This document shows positions 1 through 11,550 of a stretch of DNA of 64,000 nucleotides, piece after piece. This stretch comes from Lingula anatina (Eukaryota > Brachiopoda > Lingulata > Lingulida > Lingulidae). The stretch is from positions 203,163 through 267,162 of the forward strand of contig NW_019775791.1 of the NCBI RefSeq assembly GCF_001039355.2, read 5' to 3'. Every line of letters begins with the position of its first letter. The stretch's first letter is position 1. Both the position numbers and the translations under genes were made by a program. The notes under the pieces are model-generated. The model saw nothing but the letters and a program-made list of their open reading frames with translations, was not told the DNA's origin and did no database searches.

Positions 1-270
1 GGGGGTTTGGGGGGTTCGAAAGAACCACCCTTTTTGCTGGGAAAAGGTCCACTCTGGGTAAAATTTGACCTAGGTACATGAAGTTTTTATGGAAAAAGGT
101 CCACTTTTTCAAAAAAAGAACCCCCCTTTTGAAATTGCTGGCTAAGGGCCTGAGTATTTTGCACATACCGAAAAGTGACACGTATATAATGCGTTGGATA
201 GTTAAAAAACGTTTATTCGAAGGCAATTGCATAATGCAATCTACCCGGTAATGCAAATTTCTGGTTACAG

Positions 271-2993
271 GACAGAAAGAAAATAAACGAACTCCGGAAG
301 AAAGTACCAAGAGCTACCATATTTTATGTTTGCAACAAAGTTGAAGTAAATGAAAAGGCGCTTAGAATGGATCAAACAGCCGAGGAAGCTGATTTGCCGA
401 GAGAAACCCCTGATAAAGCAGCAATGACATTCAAAGCATTGGCTCACAGTGGTCTACTGGACAGCGAAACCAATACCGACGACAATCCGTTTTTTGCTGC
501 GGTGTCGGTGAAAGATGTTCATCGATCGAGAAAGAGAGGTCAAAATGACGAACGTTTTCAACAATTCAAAATTAAGTTTTTGAAACTGGCAGTACAGACT
601 ATGCACAGCCACACAATTGATGCTCTATTGTCCGTGGTAGACATGCATAACGTTCTTTTCTACGGTATGTGTGGCTCACCAACTCAAAGGGCATTACTCT
701 CGCATTTCATGGCCGAGCTAAAAAAGCACTCCTTTGAATTCTTCGACAAAACAAAGAAAGCCATTAAGATACGCAAGTCAGTGCTCGTGCATGTGGTCAA
801 GAAAACATTGGCTGACAATAAACATGACATTATTCGCGACGCGATGAATATGAATTTTTTGCCCATAGTTGGTGATACAGTCAGGAGAAATGAAATCATC
901 CTTCAGTGCAGGGAGCAAATAGAAGATCACATCGTCATAAAATGTGACACACTGATAAGAGCAAAAATGGCAGCCACATTCGATGAGATAAACAAAATCT
1001 GTCAAAGAGATCTTCGGGATGTATTAGTTCACATACGTGACGCATTAGGTTACAGCATTTGGCACGATATAATGGGGTTTCAACAGAGCATTCTTACCTG
1101 TCTCAACTTTACGGATAGAAATGTTCTGGTTTTAACCGAAACAATGTTTGATAAACTTAAAGAAAACGCGTTGACATTTCTAGAATATATGCAAGGGTTG
1201 AAAGTCACCAAAGAGTGGAAAACCAAAGTAGCAGAAAACATTTTTTCACTTATAGACCCAAGCGAAACTGCAAATGGTACGGTGAACCTAATGAAAAGGA
1301 GAGTGGCTAGCGCACGAGAACATTTCGAGCAAACCCTAAAAAACATGGACAGTGCCACATCAGCCATAGGCAAATTGAGCCCTCAAGAGCAAAGGTCACT
1401 CGAAAAGGTGTCCCCTATTGTTGCACAGAACAGCTGCATGGCTATGGCTCTTCTGAATAACAATTTATATGGTCTTCTAGAGTTTGGGGAGACTCAAAGC
1501 ACCTCAGATAAAAGCCAAGTTAGACTGGTGACCAACCCTGCTCAACTTGTAGGAAGATATGGAGAGTTCGCATATGTGGGGAAGATGGTCCAAGCAACTG
1601 ATCTTCATCTTCTTCCACCAAACGTGGCAATGGGTTTTCTCACTGCAAGGTATGAAGGAAAAAAGTATATACGTCTTTTCTTCACGCTTTAATTCACAGA
1701 AAGCTAACTTATCAAGGAAGATTTTCGTCAGCCCGTCAGTTCTTTTTTGAAAGTTTTATTCAGATATTTCAGTTGACAGCTAAATGGAATACTGAAAGTA
1801 ATTCATTTCTGTCAAAAAAAGTCACTGTATTCTCGGAGTAAATTTATCAGTTTAAACAAAGGAAGGGTGTTACACAGAGCATTAACTAGGGCAATGATAA
1901 ATGTATAAATATATATAATAGATAATTTATAAAATCATGAAAAGGAAATAAAAAGATTACTTGATAACACTGGAGAAGGAACAATTCCCTTTGTCCGTTT
2001 TATCCACTAGTTTCTGTTCTACATATTTTAGGCTGTTACCTCACAATGCAAACGTCCTTCACTATCTGGACGTGGTGATAACTACTGAGTTCCAACCTGT
2101 TCTGATAAGACAAAGATACACCATCAACTTAATGGATGCAGTGCAGACAACCAAGTGCATACAAGAGAAAGAGCGCAAAAGAATACTAAATGATGTCATT
2201 CAGGGCTTGGAGCATGTTCTGTATTTTGCAGTAGAGATAGATCTGAAACCTACCCATGTGGTCGTAAGTAAAAAAATCTCTCAATATATATTCTCCCAAT
2301 ATATACTCATAAGATGTCGATAATTTCAGGCCTTTTTTTTTACATAACCCCGCCAAATGTAGTCCCCCTTTTATATTTATTTCTCCCATCCATAAATTGT
2401 CGCAGTTTGATACAATATTGTCAAAGTATAAGAGGTTGTCAGAATATTTTCAAATGTCACACTCAATGAAGCATTGATTGTTTGATCTTCATCGTATAAC
2501 ATTCTCTTAATACCATAAAAATTACATATATCTATTGTTTTTGTCAAACTATGGTCAGTATTATTTCAAAGTCAGCTTAGTTCGTTATATTTTGCAGACC
2601 TGCTCGCAAAAAGATGCCCGTGAAAGACAATGGAAAATCCTGCTAGGTCCCCGCGAAACCAGTAACGTGTATCCCAACGGCTACCATCCTTTTCATCTCC
2701 CCCCAGAGGCATTTGACAAAAGCAGCGTAGGTTTTGGTGAACATCAGTACGTCTACAGTCTAGGCATTCTCCTTTGGTTGCTGTTTAATCCTGAGTATGC
2801 GTGGCCAGAATTCGCCAGACCAGAGACTTCCCGGGATGATTTTATTCTAGCCGTGGATGAAGGAAACAAACGCCCCGACGCTACCAAATGTTCTCCCGCA
2901 GCTCAAAAACTGTTCGAACGCTGTTGGAATGCGGACCAGACAAGAAGGCCAAATATCAAGACATTTATAAAGGAACTAACCAAAATATCATAA
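271..2993 (+). CDS. Gene A: dynamin-like GTPase/pseudokinase fusion, DSTYK-like, 5'-truncated by window
   Basis: Exons 271-1649, 2032-2263 and 2598-2993 join in frame to 668 residues and a stop. The exon at 271 follows a ttacag acceptor and enters at the G4 loop (FYVCNKVE), so the exon with the P-loop and DxxG should lie upstream of the window; an ATG at 367 is internal. Next comes a long charged helical region, then a kinase-like domain recognised by alignment with gene B (LLPHNANVLHYL, YSLGILLWLL, ERCW, RRPN). Catalytic motifs are broken. No glycine loop is visible, the HRD position reads EID (residues 528-530) inside EIDLKPTHV, and the DFG position reads LGP. APE survives as PPEA. The Lys of the VAIK position may survive in AYVGK. 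Donors are gtatga and gtaagt, acceptors tttag and tgcag. The likely product is a cytosolic or membrane-associated GTPase with a non-catalytic kinase fold. Function is inferred from family resemblance only. Confidence 0.8.
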
Positions 2994-3169
2994 TCTGTAA
3001 TGGTTCATTGACATAAATGCTTTCTACGAATTTTGCGAATGAATAAGCTCTGTCTCTGTAACGTTGATGATCCAATACGAGTTACCTCATCAGTGATTGA
3101 AAATGCATGCCAGTATAGTGCGAATTAAATGTTCATTTTAAGCGGATGTGTTTATTTTAAACTTTTTTA

Positions 3170-5974
3170 ATAGTCCATGGGCCAAATACGGAAACCCTCC
3201 CCCCCCTTAGTGATATTCATTCACTATGTTTTTCTGATAGCTTATGTCCTGAGTTTAGATTTTCCGCTTGTTTGCCATTAAACTGGTGGTGGGTGTGTGT
3301 GCTACAGCCGTTGCCGTGGTAACGTCTGAGATTAAAAATTGAAAATTTCTGAGACCAAAAAATATTAAATTATTCAAATGTATTAAGTAAATGGAATTAT
3401 AAATCATTTCAGATGTATAGGTTAAGAGCTGCACTATACTTCATGATCCTCAAAATTCTCCAAGATGGCTGTAATTTCAAGATGGCGGCCAATTTTTGCT
3501 AATTTTTGAGTAATTTCAATTATTTTTAATATTTGAGTTTTAATTCAATTATCAAGGAATAAGAATGTGGGATATGCTTTGATGCACCGGAATTGCATAA
3601 AGTCTCTACTACTTGCTACCTAAGTATTTGTTTTAGATGCAACCTTTTAATTTTGTTGTAAAACGGTGGCCAAAATACAAGTCTTTTACATTCTGTTGTC
3701 CCAACTGGAAAGATGCCATATTTATTATCAAAGTTACATTCTTTATTACTTTTAATAAACTGAATTCGAACTTAGGCCTTTTCCAAACAATTTTGCTTAA
3801 TTCTGATTACATTGGGACTTTCAAAATTCAAAATGGCCGCCAATATGCTTATACACACTGGCTAAAAATGATATAATATCATATATTCTTCCAACAGAAT
3901 TTTAATTTTAATTATCTCCAACCAACTTAGTCCCATTAGTGATTTTTGTTTACTATGATTTTCTGGTAGTTTAAGCCCTTAGCATTTATTTTTCGCTTGT
4001 TTTTCATTAAACTGGTGGTGGTTGTGAGTATTACAGCTGCTGCCATGGTAACGTCTGGGTTTGAAAATTGATATTTTTGAGACCAAAAATGAAAATTAAA
4101 TATTTCAAATGCATTTTAATTCATGGAATTCAAAATTATACCAAATGTGTAAATTAAGTGTGCTATACTTCACAATCATCAAAATGTTCCAAGATGACAG
4201 TAAATTCAAAATGGCTGTCAATATTTGCTCATTTTTGAATAATTTTGGGAATTTTTTGATATTTAAGTTTTAATTTAAATATTTAATTATTATTTATTAT
4301 TAAATTACAGAATGTCACTGAAATTTTCCGGGTGATAATCGCTGACCGAGACCAGCCTTTCGTATAATTGTGAAAAGGTGATATCTCCATGCCCAATATC
4401 AATGGCAAACCAATCCAAAACGACGGCCCCCGCTCTCTTTATGTCTTTAATTGTTGTGTATTTTGAAAGTAATCCTAGAGATGAATTTGACGGCAAAGCG
4501 GACATATTTCCAAGTGGTGATAATACGTATGCGCAGAGAGCTCATTTTCCGGCAAATTCAATAACAGCGTTTGCGACAACCTACTTCGTTGGGGGGGGGG
4601 GGGGGATTTTTTTTATTTTTTTCGGAGAACAGACGAAAACCGGTGCGCGCGCAGGATGTCATCCCTAAAAATAAAAAAGTCTGGCCAAATAGGTGATAGG
4701 TGTGACAGATTCAGCTGTTGCCATATTAACACAGGGGTTTTGAAAAAATAATTTCTGAGACCTTTAAATTGTCATGTATTTCAAATATATGAACTCAATG
4801 TTTTGCAAACTTTAAAAAAACTTGGACCTCAGTTATTAATGAAAATATCTGCAAAAAATAATCATAGTTAAATTACCAAAATGGCAGCCAATCCAAGACG
4901 GCGACAGGTTTATGTTAATTTTACATCTTATTACTGAAAGTAGCTTTTTGTAAACTTTAAAAGCAGCATTGGAATTGAAAAATTATATATGCTGATATGA
5001 TGTGAATTGCATAATTACTGTCTTCAGTGATTGTTACTCCTATACCCTCTTATTAAGTGTCAAAACCTGAAACCCTATGTGGCCATCACAAAACATGGTT
5101 TATACATATTGCTGAATGAATATGTTACATTTTCGTTACAAAATTCCCGATTTGCTGTTTCTGTTAAACTAAATTAACCTATTAATATTTCACTGGGAAT
5201 TTCAATTTTCAAAAGATTTTCGACCAAATTATATTAACTTGGCCATTCCAAAATTCAACATGGCCACAAATGGCCATGACAGTGCAGGTATGGATTTTTA
5301 CTGCAATGATATTAAACAACGCAAGAAATAAACAATTCTAAAAGTTGTGTTGTTAATTTCAATCAAATATGCCCTTTCTACACTGCTTTCATGGAAACAT
5401 TTGTCCATATTTAGTTAAATATTTAGAAATGGATGAAATGTCTTTTTAATGAAGAATGTTCATTGGAAAGCCAGTTAAGATTTGCTGTTACCCCTGAAAC
5501 CGAGTTTTTGTTACAATCTAAGATGGTGTTCAGCTATATGAATAAATGAAATAAAACATTTACATGTACATATACCACAACTCAGCTTCAAACTGCTAGA
5601 GAGGTAAAATTATATCCACATTTTGGAAAAAATCAATATATCCACTAACTTCAATTTAATATTTTTCTACTTGAAAATTTTATAATACTTTACTTAAAAT
5701 ATAAATGTATAGAAATGCAAAATCACCATCAATATTTGCAAACTACAAAACTACCAAAATTTAGTTTATGTATTTGAAATATTTAAGATTTTGTTGGTCT
5801 CCAAAATGTCAATTTTCAACCCGTGTGTTACCATGGCAACGGCTGTAGCACACATACCCACCACCAATTTAATGGCAAACAAGCAGAACATAAAAGCTAA
5901 GGACCTAAGCTATCAGAAAAGCATAGTGACCGAAAATCACTAAGGGGGGGTTCGGTATTTGGCCCATGGACTAT
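3170..5974. mobile_element. 2.8-kb non-autonomous element with about 200-bp terminal inverted repeats
   Basis: About 190 bp from 3170 (TAGTCCATGGGCCAAATAC...) returns in reverse complement at about 5780-5974. The flanks read TAA just outside each end, a possible 3-bp target duplication. Inside, a diverged direct copy of the terminal block recurs at about 3930-4095 and a weaker one at 4690-4765, so the element carries sub-terminal tandem units. Repeated motifs include CCATGGTAACG (within GTTGCC-AT-GGTAAC-like sites) and AANATGGCNGCC. No transposase was recognised. The class is uncertain; long inverted ends argue for a DNA transposon or foldback type. Confidence 0.65.
4305..4600 (-). other. Coding-like patch of unknown origin inside the 2.8-kb element
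   Basis: On the minus strand a frame of about 66-75 codons ends at 4305 and includes DIGHGDITFSQLYERL. Its base composition is more balanced and CpG-containing (acgacg, gcgcag) than the AT-rich repeat around it. I do not recognise the family. It could be an exon fragment captured by the element, a remnant of its original coding region, or chance. It ends at a G-run (4591-4605) followed by a T-rich tract. Confidence 0.25.
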
Positions 5975-7091
5975 AATGATCTGAAAACTCAAACGCAAAA
6001 TGTATGTTCAAACACACGCTGGGGTCATAGATTTAGATAAAAGGAGTACAAAATGTCTTAGATGCCGTTTTTAGACTGGCACAACCGCTTAAGACTGTAA
6101 AAATAGTAAATTTTACCTTTTTTTAAATTGTGCTACTTGCGATGTGCAATGTAAAAAACTTAAATCCAGTCTGGACCTGGTTTCCCAGCAGGCATAGTAA
6201 CGTTGGATCAACGTTGAAAACAGGTTGATACGTTGAATTGCCGTTGATCTACCTAAATTCAACGTAAAATTAACGTTGATCCAGCCACGTCAAAACCGTC
6301 TTAATGTGACGTTGGCTCGACGTTGTATTTTGGTCATTGACACAACCTTGCAGACATGGATTGTAATTTAAAATGTTAATTATTGAAAACGTGATACTTT
6401 GTTTATCAATACTGTAACTAACCTTATCAAAATAATAAAAAGTGTTTTAAAGTAAAAGTGACAGTTGTTTTGTGTCTTAAGTGAACTAGTGAATTTTCTT
6501 AACTTGTTATTCAGAAATACATTCCAATAAACTTCCTTGTAAGGTCAGTTAACACTAGGATGAATAAGGCGCTGTAAGTGTGATTGAGTGAGGTTAATAA
6601 AGTTGACAGTTCTCGGTACCCTTTCATAGATAGATAGGTTTAGGTGACTGTGACTTTATTTGTTATATTATTATTATGCATGATAACACAACATCTCTAA
6701 AGGGATAAAATATATACTCTCTGGGCACCTATAGTGAAAACTCCGGCGGTTTGGTGAAGTGAACTGACATTTTCCTTCTAGCATAAAGGCTAAGGTAAAG
6801 TAACCTTTATTGAAATAGGAATTTTTTATCCTTTGTTTGTCAGGGTCTAAGTGACGTCAATAGCGATAGGTAAATACTGCCAACAAATAACCTGATATCA
6901 TATTTCGTTCAATGAATGAGCTGGGGAGCAGAGACTAGGTTGGAACAGCCATCACCTGGTTCTTAATCCTAAGTTTTCGTCGTCATAATACCAAAATATA
7001 ATAGGCAGCAATATGCAGGATTGAAAAGGAAAGCACCAGTTCTACTTTACCGCAGCAAACTGCATCTATAGGGAAACATCGACAATTTACA
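5975..7091. other. Intergenic DNA upstream of gene B with an ACGTTGA-rich repeat
   Basis: At 6188-6350 the motif (A)ACGTTGAT/ACGTTGG recurs many times on both strands (for example GTAACGTTGGATCAACGTTG), typical of a short palindrome-rich interspersed repeat. The rest shows no coding potential I can support. The gene B start codon at 7092 has a favourable context (ttacaATGG). No clear TATA element was identified. Confidence 0.4.
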
Positions 7092-10000
7092 ATGGCGTCA
7101 CTTGCTGGCGAAAAGTTAGCTGTTGCACTCGAGAAATTTCAGAAGGCTCTAAACCATGTCAAAGAATTGAAAGAAGAAACGACATCGTGTTTTCAAGAAA
7201 TAATGAGAGAAATACCAAACATGGCTATGGACAATTTTTTGCTTCCGGCTGAGAGACAGGAGGTGGAAGATGTATTAAACTTGAAACCGTGCGTGATTTT
7301 TACTGGTCAAACAAATTGTGGCAAGAGTTCTCTTATTAATGAAATTCTACAAAAGTCGGTGCTGCCAGCTAATGAAACGCCTTGCACCGCACGACTGGTT
7401 AGGTTGACATTTTCCGAAAATCCGTATTACAGAATCGGTGAAGACGAAGAGGTGGCAATGAAGGGTTCAATTCCACGGCAAGTTGTACAATTAGGTGTAG
7501 ACGACAGGAGGGACGCCAATGAGATAGCAAAATACGTAACATGTGGGATAAAAAATGGCTTATTGAAATCAGGACTAGACATTATTGACTCCCCTGGCAG
7601 AAATGAAAATGAAGAACTGAATCAGCTTCTGAAAAACGAGGTAGAACGAATCCCCATCTTAGTGTACGTGGTTGACGGCCACAATCAACTGACAATTCAG
7701 GTATGTGTTTTTTTGCTTGTTAAAAAATCTTAAAGACGGGTGCTTAATAATTATACAAACGAAGCACTTACATATTTAATTAAAAGTGCGTTTTAACAAA
7801 ATTGCGTTTTAACAAAATTGAAAGGATGATACTACGCTTGTGGGGCTAGTTACTGATAATGACGAGAGTACATATAGAGAATCTGTTGAGTCGGTGTTAA
7901 GCTGGTGCAAGAATAATGATCTTATCTTGAACGTAGCTAAAACCAAAGAAATGATAGTGGATTTTAGAAGGAATCAGAGTGTAAAGGTAGGCCTACCACT
8001 CACCATTGGTAATGTTGAAGTTAGTAGAGTAGAGGAATTTTAACTACTTGGTATACACCTTAACAGTAAATTGAATTGGAAAGATAACACCGCAAAGAGT
8101 GTAAAGAAGGCACGGCAAAGACTGTATTTTTTAAGATCATTGAGAACTTTTACTGAAAGCGTGCCTATTTTAGTCAATTTTTACAGGTGTGTAATTGAAA
8201 GCATTCTAGCGTACGGAATTATAATATGGTATAGCGGAACAGCTGGGGAGGAAAGGAAGAAATTAACAAACGTTGTAAAAACTGCAAGCAGGATTATTGG
8301 GCAGGATCTCCCCAAGCTGGATGATATTTTTAAAGACAGAATGGAGAAAAGAATTGTCAACACCATGAAAGACTCTTTCCATCCTGCAACATCTCTTTTT
8401 ACTTTTTTACCAAGCAACAGTAGACTTTTAACTTTTAAAGGCAGTAAACGCTTTCTAAACAGCTTTTATCCAAGTGCAGTGACGCATTTTAATTTGAACT
8501 CAAAACTAAATTCTTAATTAATTTATTTATTGTATTATTTTATTATTTTACTCTGTATATTGCTCCAAAAGGAAAATGATTTCCGATTTTTATAATTGGC
8601 TAAATAAACTCTTATATTAATCAGTATCAATGTTGGAATACAAATCAAGATTTTTACTAAAATGCTGAAGCTTTTGTGAAAATGTACCTGTTGTGCATAG
8701 TATCAGCATGTCTTCCGCTTACATACGACATGGAATAAAAAGGTGGTGGCATATTTTTTCTCTGCTGTGAATTTGTTTGAGGAGTGTAGCTCCACCTCTC
8801 TCTTCCATATTTATTCTTTATCAAAAAGTTATAAAGTCTTTTATATTCATGGTATTGCTTTAAACGTGTTTTTAAAGGTTTGCATTATTTCTAGATGAAC
8901 TATTAGCACAATGTGTTATTTTGATTTTTCTGTCTTTTTCATTCTTCACTCTGCCTCACTAAAGATTGATTGTTAAAATGTTTCTTATACTGCCTCTGTT
9001 ATTGGCCAGATAGTAGATGCCCCTGTGCCAATGTGCCTTTAAAGATACAAAATTTTAGACATCAATACAATATGCAGGGGATCCAGGATTATTTGAATGG
9101 GGGCACGAATGCAGGGCCGACCCCCCCCCCCCTCCCACCCCTTGGCGTGGGTTCTCGGACCTGCTGAAAGGCCAGAAAAATATTTTTCTGGCCTTTTAGC
9201 CTTTTAACTGGGCCCTGGTATTTTAGAGGGCGAACGGTGTCATTTGGTACGGTTTAGAACTATGATTCAGCTAGAGAAATTTTAATTTCAAGAGAGGATC
9301 TTTGGTGTGATGTTTTTGAGAAAATGACTGGCGAAGATGTTGCCTAGCTCATATCTGATTCTGGGATATGTTGGTGGTTACACTTGACATAAAAAAAGGC
9401 TCCATTGTGAGTTCTACTGGTGTAACCTACTTTCGTTCCATATAAACCATACATAATTCTGAATGTTTTATCTTGTTGGCGCATGCAAGTCATTTTATGA
9501 CGATCCGTTAGATGTATTTATAACTTCAGAGTATCTTTTCTAAGAAAAAAAATCTGTTTATGATAGATTAAGAGACGAGGAGAAATATTAAGTGAAAAAA
9601 GAGGCAGGTATATGTCCAAGTCCCTTTTGGCAATAGGTCATATAGACATGCAGATATACTCCAACAAATGAAAGATTCTTTTTCTTTAAAAGGAAAATAC
9701 ATGTAGTATTAACATATATCATGCAGTAATACTTAGTGATGGTGAAATCAAAAGTTGACTTGATGTTCATTGACCCTTTTTGGCGTTTTGGTTGTCACAT
9801 GTCAATTATCTAGTCAAAAGCAAGAAAAATGGTATCAAAGAGTGCAAAAACTTTTAACCATCATACAATATATACAACCACTGAAATGAGCAATTAATAG
9901 GTCAACAGACATAAAAAGGAGACCAGTTCTATTCAGTTGACCATAGTTATAGACTAAAACAGATTAAGTGACCTTTTAACGCTTTATCACTGATAGCACA

Positions 10001-11480
10001 ATGAAACATTTAAAGCGTTTTAATATGTTTTATCATGCACACATACAATTTAACTTAGAAACAGGCCTAATATACATTTTGGTTAATATTTATTGAATTT
10101 GAACGAAAGTTCTTTAATGATTTTATTTATATTGAGACGGTATGTTTAGCTAAGCTACTGTTTGTTACACCCCTGACACATTTCTACCTCTACCTTCAGC
10201 CAGTTCATTTTCAGCAAAGAAAGAATTCATGAATGATAAAAAGATTTTTGTAAAAGATGAAATCTAAGTCAAACAAAGCATGATGTTGAACATATATCAA
10301 GGACAATTTTAAATAAATTGGCATTGAAATGAGATTGAAATCAATTATAACTTAAAAGTGTTACACTCCTGATCTTTCAGCTTTATTCTCAGCTTATTTT
10401 TTTCTAGAAGAGAAAAGGTAATTTTTTCTCAAATTTGCACTTATGAACCTTATACCTCCGTCACACTAGAGGCGAATAAGCAAGAATGCAGTCGGAAAGC
10501 CAATCCTTTGTGCGTTCCTGGATATTCGAAGAGCATTCTAAAAATTCAGAGTGCATTCCAAATAATTTACCCATTCTTGTGGAATGTTTTGCTCATGTAT
10601 AAAAACTTTCGAAGTGCATTCCAAGTGGAAAATTGTCGAGTGGCATTTGAATAGTATTCTAACTGCACTATGACTGCTTTCTAAATAATCTCACGGCATT
10701 CCGACAGCATTCGAAATATTCTGATCACATTCGAGGGAGAACCAAAATGGCAAGACACTTCAATTCCTGCTGGAATGAGCCAGAATGCATCTGGATCCTA
10801 TTTTAGCCAGCAATCGAAGTACACTCCTACGGTATTCAAATTGTATTCTAAATATTCTGACTGCATTCTGACAGCATTATTGATATTCCTAGTTTTCCAA
10901 CTACATTCGAGCTGCATTTGAGAGCTAATACAGCCAAAATGTGCACTAATCATTCCAGGCGGATTCAACCGCATTTAGAGCATTCCAACGGCATTCTTAC
11001 AAGAATTTGGGTCAATTTGAAATTTCTTCCCGAATGTAGTACGAATTTTTAAATTTAGTCATTCCGGCTGGTTCTGATTGATTCCTGCTGATTCCGCATA
11101 AGTGTGACAGGGGCTTTACAGGAGAGATAAAATGACGTTTAAGGGATAATTACTGTTCAGTTTGGCCGAAAAATTAATTTCCCTGTGGTAAAGGACAATT
11201 TTCCCATACTTACCAATTGTAAATGAATCCATTCCAACATTCAAAATTAGTCCCTGTTTTTTTTGTTTTATTTTATATATTATTTTTTGTAATAATCTAT
11301 TAGGAGATTAATTCAGAGTGTAGCCATCTATTGAGGTCACTGGATGTGATGACAAGTACAAAATAATTGTGTTAACCGCCGCTTTCGGGGCAAAATAGAA
11401 TTTATTGTACTTCTATGAGTTATATACAATGTATTTATTGTGAAATATTGATATTTTACGAACGGTCGTTATCCCTTCAA

Positions 11481-11550
<70 letters not shown>

